In this document: piece by piece, positions 41,292-45,210 of the stretch
How positions within the stretch are numbered: position 1 is the first letter of the stretch
How the letters are laid out: each line of letters opens with the position of its first letter
Source: a virus
Length of the DNA stretch: 45,210 nucleotides
Reading direction: 5' to 3' (one strand)
IMG/VR virus record: IMGVR_UViG_3300009551_000066
Span: 1-45,210 of that record
Made by a program: the position numbers and the translations under genes
The notes under the pieces: generated by a model
What the model saw: only the letters and a program-made list of their open reading frames with translations
Database searches by the model: none
Told to the model about the DNA's origin: nothing

Positions 41292-41459
41292 GTGGAGCGC
41301 GGAAAGCTCCTCGCCCTCCTGCGCACGTTTGAGAACGCGGCCCGTGAGGACGAGATGCGCGGGTGCGCCCATCCGGACGCCCGTGAATACATCCACCAGC
41401 GCTACAAGGTTATCCGCGAGCGCACGATCGAGAAGCTGCTGGGCAATCCAGCACAGTAA
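41292..41459 (+). CDS. small basic helical protein
   Basis: 55 aa from GTG 41292, one base after the previous stop. It is helical and basic (ERGKLLALLRTFENAARED, YIHQRYKVIRERTIEKLLG). No family recognised. The weak GAAG ribosome-binding site suggests translational coupling. Confidence 0.5.
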   Translation: MERGKLLALLRTFENAAREDEMRGCAHPDAREYIHQRYKVIRERTIEKLLGNPAQ

Positions 41460-41473
41460 AGGACCGAGGGTTT

Positions 41474-42334
41474 ATGGCACGCACACCGAAGAAGGCGACC
41501 GGCACCGCCGTCGCGAATTACGACGAGGAATTGGCGAAGTACGCGACGATCGGCGCCGAGGCGACGGCCAGCGGGGAGGGCGGCAAGTTCTTCTCGACCA
41601 AGGCCGGCGTCCTGCAGTACGACGACGCGCCGTTGCCCGGCAACCAGATGATCGCGGTCATCGCGTCATGGTGCCTGGAGAACGTGTACTACGAGGGCGT
41701 CTACGACGCGGAGAACCGCGCGCCGCCCAAGTGCTTCGCGTTCAGCAAGGAGGGTGAGGACCACGGCGAGATGGGCCCGCCCGAGATCGTCGATACCGAA
41801 GAGGCGTTCGAGCGCCAGTCCGACCAGTGCAAAGACTGCTGGGCCAACCAGTGGAACTCCAGCGAGCGCGGCCGGGGCAAGGCCTGCGGCAACCGGCGCC
41901 GGCTGGCGCTGCTCCCCGCTGGTACGTTCAAGCCGGCCGGGCGCGGGCAATTCGAGTTGGAGATGTTCGAGGACGTCGAGCATTACCAGAAGGCCGAGCC
42001 CGCCTTCATGAAGATCCCCGTCACCAGCGGCAAGGGCTTCGATACCTACGTGCGGCAGGTGGCCGAGACCTTCCGAAAGCCGGTGTTCGCCGTCTTCACC
42101 CGCATCTGGCTTGAGCCCGACGCCAAGTCGCAGTTCAAGGTGATGTTCGAGATGGAGGGCGAGGTGCCCAACGATCTCCTCGGCACCCTGATCGCGCGCC
42201 ACAAGGAGCTCGACAAGACGATCGACTTCCCCTACCAGCCGCCCGCCGAGGAAGACGCCCCGGCCCCCAAGGCGGCCAACAAGAAGCTCGCCGGCAAGGG
42301 CGCGGCCAAGCCTGCGGCGCGCGGCAAGCGCTAA
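41474..42334 (+). CDS. probable single-stranded DNA-binding protein with Cys cluster
   Basis: 286 aa. A beta-rich N-terminal part (GGKFFSTKAGVLQYDD, NQMIAVIASWCLENVYYEG) leads into a Cys cluster (QCKDCWANQWNSSERGRGKA then C) like that of phage SSBs of the gp32-like/zinc type. Another beta part (FAVFTRIWLEPDAKSQFKV) and a disordered acidic-to-basic tail (PAEEDAPAPKAA, then Lys/Ala) follow. Place between replication genes and a terminator suggests high expression. The SSB call is inferred, not proven. Confidence 0.6.
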   Translation: MARTPKKATGTAVANYDEELAKYATIGAEATASGEGGKFFSTKAGVLQYDDAPLPGNQMIAVIASWCLENVYYEGVYDAENRAPPKCFAFSKEGEDHGEMGPPEIVDTEEAFERQSDQCKDCWANQWNSSERGRGKACGNRRRLALLPAGTFKPAGRGQFELEMFEDVEHYQKAEPAFMKIPVTSGKGFDTYVRQVAETFRKPVFAVFTRIWLEPDAKSQFKVMFEMEGEVPNDLLGTLIARHKELDKTIDFPYQPPAEEDAPAPKAANKKLAGKGAAKPAARGKR

Positions 42335-42352
42335 GGCTGGCAATTCCACCAA

Positions 42353-42375
42353 GGGGCGGCTATAGTGGCCGCCCC
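42353..42375 (+). terminator. intrinsic terminator
   Basis: GGGGCGGC and GCCGCCCC pair perfectly around TATAGTG and are followed by GTTTCGTT. It lies 19 bases after the SSB-candidate stop. Confidence 0.75.
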
Positions 42376-42396
42376 GTTTCGTTACAGGAGCATACC

Positions 42397-42849
42397 ATGA
42401 ACCCGTACATTCTGCGCACGCTGGTCTTCTCGCTCGCCGACGCCGTGGCCGACAGCCTCGCGCCCGACACCGGCCAGAAGGCGAAGCTCGGTCCCGACGA
42501 CGTTCTCTGGGGCGCCGACTGCATTCGCCCGGCTCCGGTGACCAACGCGTGTAACGCCGAGCCGAAGACCGACGCGGCGGCGCCGATGGCGGCCGATATC
42601 AACGGCATCAGCCACGCCGAATACCAGCGGCAGCGCGACTCCGATCGGCGCTTCGATCGTTCGCAGGCGCTCGGCACCGTGGTCAACAGCACCCACCTCC
42701 TGCAGGGCCTGAACCCCGACCAGATTATCGCGCTCGCCGACAGGCTGTTCTGGTACGTGCATCTCGGCACCGTCGAGCCGGTGCAGGTCAACCTCGGTAG
42801 CGTGCCCACGGAGCAGTTGGTGGCGGAGCTCGGCGCCCGCGTGAGTTAG
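42397..42849 (+). CDS. protein of unknown function upstream of DNA polymerase
   Basis: 150 aa with ACAGGAG upstream. The N-terminal helix (YILRTLVFSLADAVADSL) and the C-terminal part (GLNPDQIIALADRLFWYV) appear folded; the middle is Ala/Pro-rich. No family recognised. It lies between two strong hairpins and so may form its own short transcript unit. Confidence 0.6.
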   Translation: MNPYILRTLVFSLADAVADSLAPDTGQKAKLGPDDVLWGADCIRPAPVTNACNAEPKTDAAAPMAADINGISHAEYQRQRDSDRRFDRSQALGTVVNSTHLLQGLNPDQIIALADRLFWYVHLGTVEPVQVNLGSVPTEQLVAELGARVS

Positions 42850-42889
42850 GCCAAGGGCGCCACGGCGCTTGAACTATAACCTTGGCCTA
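42847..42889 (+). other. long-range stem enclosing an inner hairpin
   Basis: TAGGCCAAGG (beginning at the stop codon) pairs with CCTTGGCCTA; inside lies GCGC-CACG-GCGC. Together with the adjacent stem at 42890-42923 it forms a structured 77-base RNA between two genes. Confidence 0.5.
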
Positions 42890-42923
42890 GAGCCCGGCGC
42901 TACTCCCCCGTGGCGCCGGGCTC
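42890..42923 (+). terminator. 11-bp hairpin upstream of DNA polymerase
   Basis: GAGCCCGGCGC and GCGCCGGGCTC pair perfectly around a 12-base loop and are followed by ACCTTTC. It stands 18 bases before the polymerase ATG, so it could also modulate polymerase translation. Confidence 0.6.
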
Positions 42924-42941
42924 ACCTTTCAGGAGCAACGC

Positions 42942-44882
42942 ATGAAGTGCCCTGCCGTCAACACGATCGATTTCGAGACCAAGCCCATCGCAGGCTATCG
43001 GCCGGACTACCCTCCAGTGCCGGTGGGCGTGTCCATAAAGCTCAAGGGCAAGAAGAGCCACTATTATGCGTGGGGCCACCCGGAGGGGAACAATTGCACC
43101 AAGGCCGACGCCCAGCGCGCCCTGAAGGCTGCGTGGGAAGGCGACCTGCTGTTCCATAACGCCAAGTTCGACTACGACGTGGCGCTCACCCACATGGGCG
43201 CCAAGCCCAAGCCGGCGGAGCAGCTACACGACACGGTCATTCTGGCGTTCCTGCGCGACCCCCATAGCCGCAACCTGCAGTTGAAGCCCCTCGCCGAGCG
43301 CTACCTGAACATGCCGCCCGAGGAGCGCGACGCGGTGGAGGACTGGGTAAAGGCGAACAAGGCCTACTGCCTCGAACAGCACTACATGAAGCCCTTCAAG
43401 CCCGGCGCATACGTGGCCTATGCGCCCGTGTCGATTGCCGGGCCCTACGCCAAGGGCGACACCGATCGCACGGAGGGGCTGTTCAAGGATTGCTGGGACG
43501 AGGTTATCAATGTTCATGATATGCTGGCCTCCTATCGGCGCGAACAGCAGGTTATGCCCATCTTCCTTGACAATGAGCGGGTGGGTATACGCATCGCGCT
43601 CGATCAGCTACGCGCTGATGTCACCATGTACCGGCGCTTCCTGCAAGCCGCCGACGACTGGCTACGTAAGCGGCTCAAGCAAAAAGACCTGAATATCGAC
43701 AGCGACGCCGATTTCGCCGAGGCGCTGGCCCGCAACAAGATCGTACGCGACGAGGACTGGACGTGGACCAAGGGCGGCAAGAACGTCGCACCTCAACGAT
43801 CGGTCAGCAAGGTCAATCTGCCGCCCCACCTGTTCAAGGACCAGCAGGTGGCCCGCGCGTTCGGCTACCGCAACCGGCTCGCCACGTGCCTCAAGATGTT
43901 CATGGAGCCGTGGCTGGCACAGGGCGAGGCGCGCGGGGGCTGGATCAGCACTAACTGGAACCTTGTGCGCGGCGAGGGCGGGGGCACGCGCACGGGCCGC
44001 CCCTCGACCAGCGACCCCAACTTCCTCAACATCAGCAAGACGTGGGACAACAACGATGACGGCTATGCGCACCCCGACCACATGGGCGTTGATCCTCTGC
44101 CACTCGTGCGGCGCTACCTCCTGCCTGATAAGGACGGCCTTTGGCTCCATAGAGATTATAACGGTCAGGAACTGCGTCTGCTCGCCCACTTCGAAGACGG
44201 GCCGCTTATGGAGGCGTATAGAGAGAATCCGTGGCTCGATGTGCACCAGCACGTCGCCAACCTCATTGAAGAAAAGACTGGCAAGACGTTTACCCGGAAG
44301 AACGTCAAGATCGCTAATTTCCGTATTATTTACGGCGGCGGCGCCCCGGCTACGGCCCTCGGTATCGGGTGCAGCTTGGCCGAAGCTAAGGACCTGCTCG
44401 CGGCTCACGGTGCGGCCCTGCCTTCGATTAAGGGGCGAGGGGGACTCACTGAAGAAATCAAGGCAATGTCGAAGCGTGGTGACCCCATTATCACATGGGG
44501 CGGGCGCGTCTACTTTGTCGAGCCGCCGAGCTTCAGCAAGAAGCATGGCCGTATGATGGAGTACGACTACAAGCTCCTGAACTACGAGTGCCAAGGCAGC
44601 GCGGCCGACGTGACCAAGCAGTCGATCATCAACTACCACAACCACCCCAAGCGGCGCGGCCGGTTCCTCGTCAGCGTATACGACGAGAACAACGTGTCGT
44701 CGCCCGGCGCCAAGTCGGAGAAGGCTCGCATGGCGGCGGCCAAGGAGGAGATGGCCGTGCTGCGCGAGAGCATGGAGATGATCAGCGACCAACTCGACGT
44801 GCCCATGCTGTCGGAAGGCAAGATCGGTACGTCATGGGGCGACCAAGTCAAGTTTGAGGAGGGTCCTAGCGCTTATGTCTAA
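42942..44882 (+). CDS. DNA polymerase I family (family A) with 3'-5' exonuclease domain
   Basis: 646 aa. Exonuclease: NTIDFETKP (Exo I), LLFHNAKFDYDVA (Exo II), and LHDTVILAFLRDP. Polymerase: motif A LHRDYNGQELRLLAHF, motif B RKNVKIANFRIIYGGG (R-x3-K-x3-F-x3-YG), motif C LVSVYDENNVSS. Motif C has Tyr where most family A enzymes have His (HDE). No 5'-nuclease domain is present. It is the replicative polymerase and must accept any modified dNTP made by the 4332-8229 cluster. Ribosome-binding site CAGGAGC. Confidence 0.9.
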   Translation: MKCPAVNTIDFETKPIAGYRPDYPPVPVGVSIKLKGKKSHYYAWGHPEGNNCTKADAQRALKAAWEGDLLFHNAKFDYDVALTHMGAKPKPAEQLHDTVILAFLRDPHSRNLQLKPLAERYLNMPPEERDAVEDWVKANKAYCLEQHYMKPFKPGAYVAYAPVSIAGPYAKGDTDRTEGLFKDCWDEVINVHDMLASYRREQQVMPIFLDNERVGIRIALDQLRADVTMYRRFLQAADDWLRKRLKQKDLNIDSDADFAEALARNKIVRDEDWTWTKGGKNVAPQRSVSKVNLPPHLFKDQQVARAFGYRNRLATCLKMFMEPWLAQGEARGGWISTNWNLVRGEGGGTRTGRPSTSDPNFLNISKTWDNNDDGYAHPDHMGVDPLPLVRRYLLPDKDGLWLHRDYNGQELRLLAHFEDGPLMEAYRENPWLDVHQHVANLIEEKTGKTFTRKNVKIANFRIIYGGGAPATALGIGCSLAEAKDLLAAHGAALPSIKGRGGLTEEIKAMSKRGDPIITWGGRVYFVEPPSFSKKHGRMMEYDYKLLNYECQGSAADVTKQSIINYHNHPKRRGRFLVSVYDENNVSSPGAKSEKARMAAAKEEMAVLRESMEMISDQLDVPMLSEGKIGTSWGDQVKFEEGPSAYV

Positions 44883-45093
44883 AGGCCATAACAATCCGCC
44901 CGTCGTGGAACTCGATGCTGACGAGGCCAAGCTGGTCTTCGATATCTTCGATCGCGACATGGGGCAGGCCCTAGCCGTACTCGGCATGGTGCAGGAAGGT
45001 AAGCTCTCGGAGGACGCGGCGCGCAAGGTCGTGGTCCTTATGGAAGAAATGCGGCCGTTGCACCGCAAGTTGAAGGAAGCACTCAATGCCTAA
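44875..45093 (+). CDS. small acidic helical protein
   Basis: 72 aa from ATG 44875, overlapping the polymerase end by eight bases, with GAGGAGGG 11 bases upstream. It starts MSKGHNNPP, a short motif common in small phage proteins, then is helical and acidic (ELDADEAKLVFDIFDRDM). It overlaps the nuclease gene start by eight bases. Function unknown. Confidence 0.6.
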   Translation: MSKGHNNPPVVELDADEAKLVFDIFDRDMGQALAVLGMVQEGKLSEDAARKVVVLMEEMRPLHRKLKEALNA

Positions 45094-45210
45094 GCCATCC
45101 AAGTCGCTGGTCGATAGCTGGAGCTACTCCCGTTACGCCGACTACAAACAATGCCCGCTGAAGTTTAAGCTCAAGCATATCGACAAGCGCAAGGAGCCGG
45201 GCTCGCCCGC
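45086..45210 (+). CDS. RecB/Cas4-like PD-(D/E)XK nuclease, N-terminal part (continues at 1)
   Basis: 41 complete codons from ATG 45086 to the window end. SLVDSWSYSRYADYKQCPLK is the typical start of RecB/Cas4-like nucleases (S-x-S-R-Y-x-x-Y-x-x-CP-x-x-F) and must be followed by a G-x-x-(I/V)-H helix. That helix is the GNDIHHVAENY at the start of the window. The last five bases (CCCGC) equal the first five, and the frame is kept only if they are counted once. It overlaps the previous gene by eight bases. Confidence 0.85.
   Translation, partial: MPKPSKSLVDSWSYSRYADYKQCPLKFKLKHIDKRKEPGSP

Noticed and set aside
43662-44792. Long minus-strand frame opposite DNA polymerase
   Set aside because: Shadow of the polymerase frame; no start signal and no family pattern.
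45086-45210. Cas4 of a phage CRISPR-Cas system
   Set aside because: Cas4-like Cys pattern only; no repeats with spacers and no Cas1, Cas2 or effector genes in the window.
1-45210. Prophage or temperate phage
   Set aside because: No integrase, excisionase, CI/Cro-type repressor or attachment site could be seen, and host genes are absent at both ends.
1-45210. tRNA genes and phage single-subunit RNA polymerase
   Set aside because: No cloverleaf-like segments were found by eye, and no protein carries T7-type RNA polymerase motifs.

Overview
The window is essentially one complete, gene-dense genome of a tailed dsDNA phage (about 45.2 kb, visibly G+C-rich). The last 125 bases encode the start of the same PD-(D/E)XK nuclease whose remainder opens the window, so the map closes into a circle. 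This fits a circularly permuted or terminally redundant genome opened at an arbitrary point. A lipoprotein o-spanin next to an i-spanin points to a Gram-negative host; the base composition and a P22-like head suggest a proteobacterium, but nothing here names it. I see no integrase, repressor, tRNA, CRISPR array, insertion sequence or phage RNA polymerase, so the phage is probably virulent and relies on host transcription.

Layout. (1) 1-8612, plus strand: nucleotide and DNA metabolism. This holds the RecB/Cas4-like nuclease, a MazG-like pyrophosphohydrolase, a DnaQ-type exonuclease, a VRR-NUC nuclease, an SNF2-type helicase interrupted by an amber codon, and an H1-like basic protein with a UUCG-loop terminator behind it. 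A compact overlapping cluster follows (4332-8229): an aGPT-Pplase/ADDT-like protein, a P-loop kinase of the 5-hydroxymethyl-dU DNA kinase type, its helical-domain partner, a ThyA-family enzyme and an HD nucleotidase. (2) 29601-8574, minus strand: the complete morphogenesis and lysis unit, in the order small terminase, a frameshifted small gene, large terminase, P22-like portal, scaffold, P22-like coat, gp4-like and gp10-like tail factors, tail fibres, internal/ejection proteins including a lytic transglycosylase, M15 endolysin, two holin candidates and spanins. (3) 29602-31315: control region with an A+T-rich island, inverted repeats and one small basic gene. (4) 30328-45210, plus strand: small early-type genes, a second H1-like paralogue, an AAA+ ATPase with a partner protein, primase-helicase, J-domain/zinc protein, ATP-dependent ligase, a probable single-strand-binding protein and family A DNA polymerase, running into region 1 across the circle.

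How it works together. The replication genes form a largely self-sufficient replisome (primase-helicase, polymerase, ligase, SSB candidate, helicase, nucleases). The ThyA-family enzyme, kinase and aGPT-Pplase-like proteins match the known logic of thymine hypermodification: 5-hydroxymethyl-dUMP is made as a nucleotide, incorporated, then activated and substituted in DNA. This is the most interesting biological system in the window. The virion is P22-like, but its gp10 homologue is split in two by inserted fibre genes. Other oddities are an amber codon replacing a predicted glutamine in the helicase, a likely one-base frameshift before the large terminase, and a roughly 490-base stretch where two frames both look coding.
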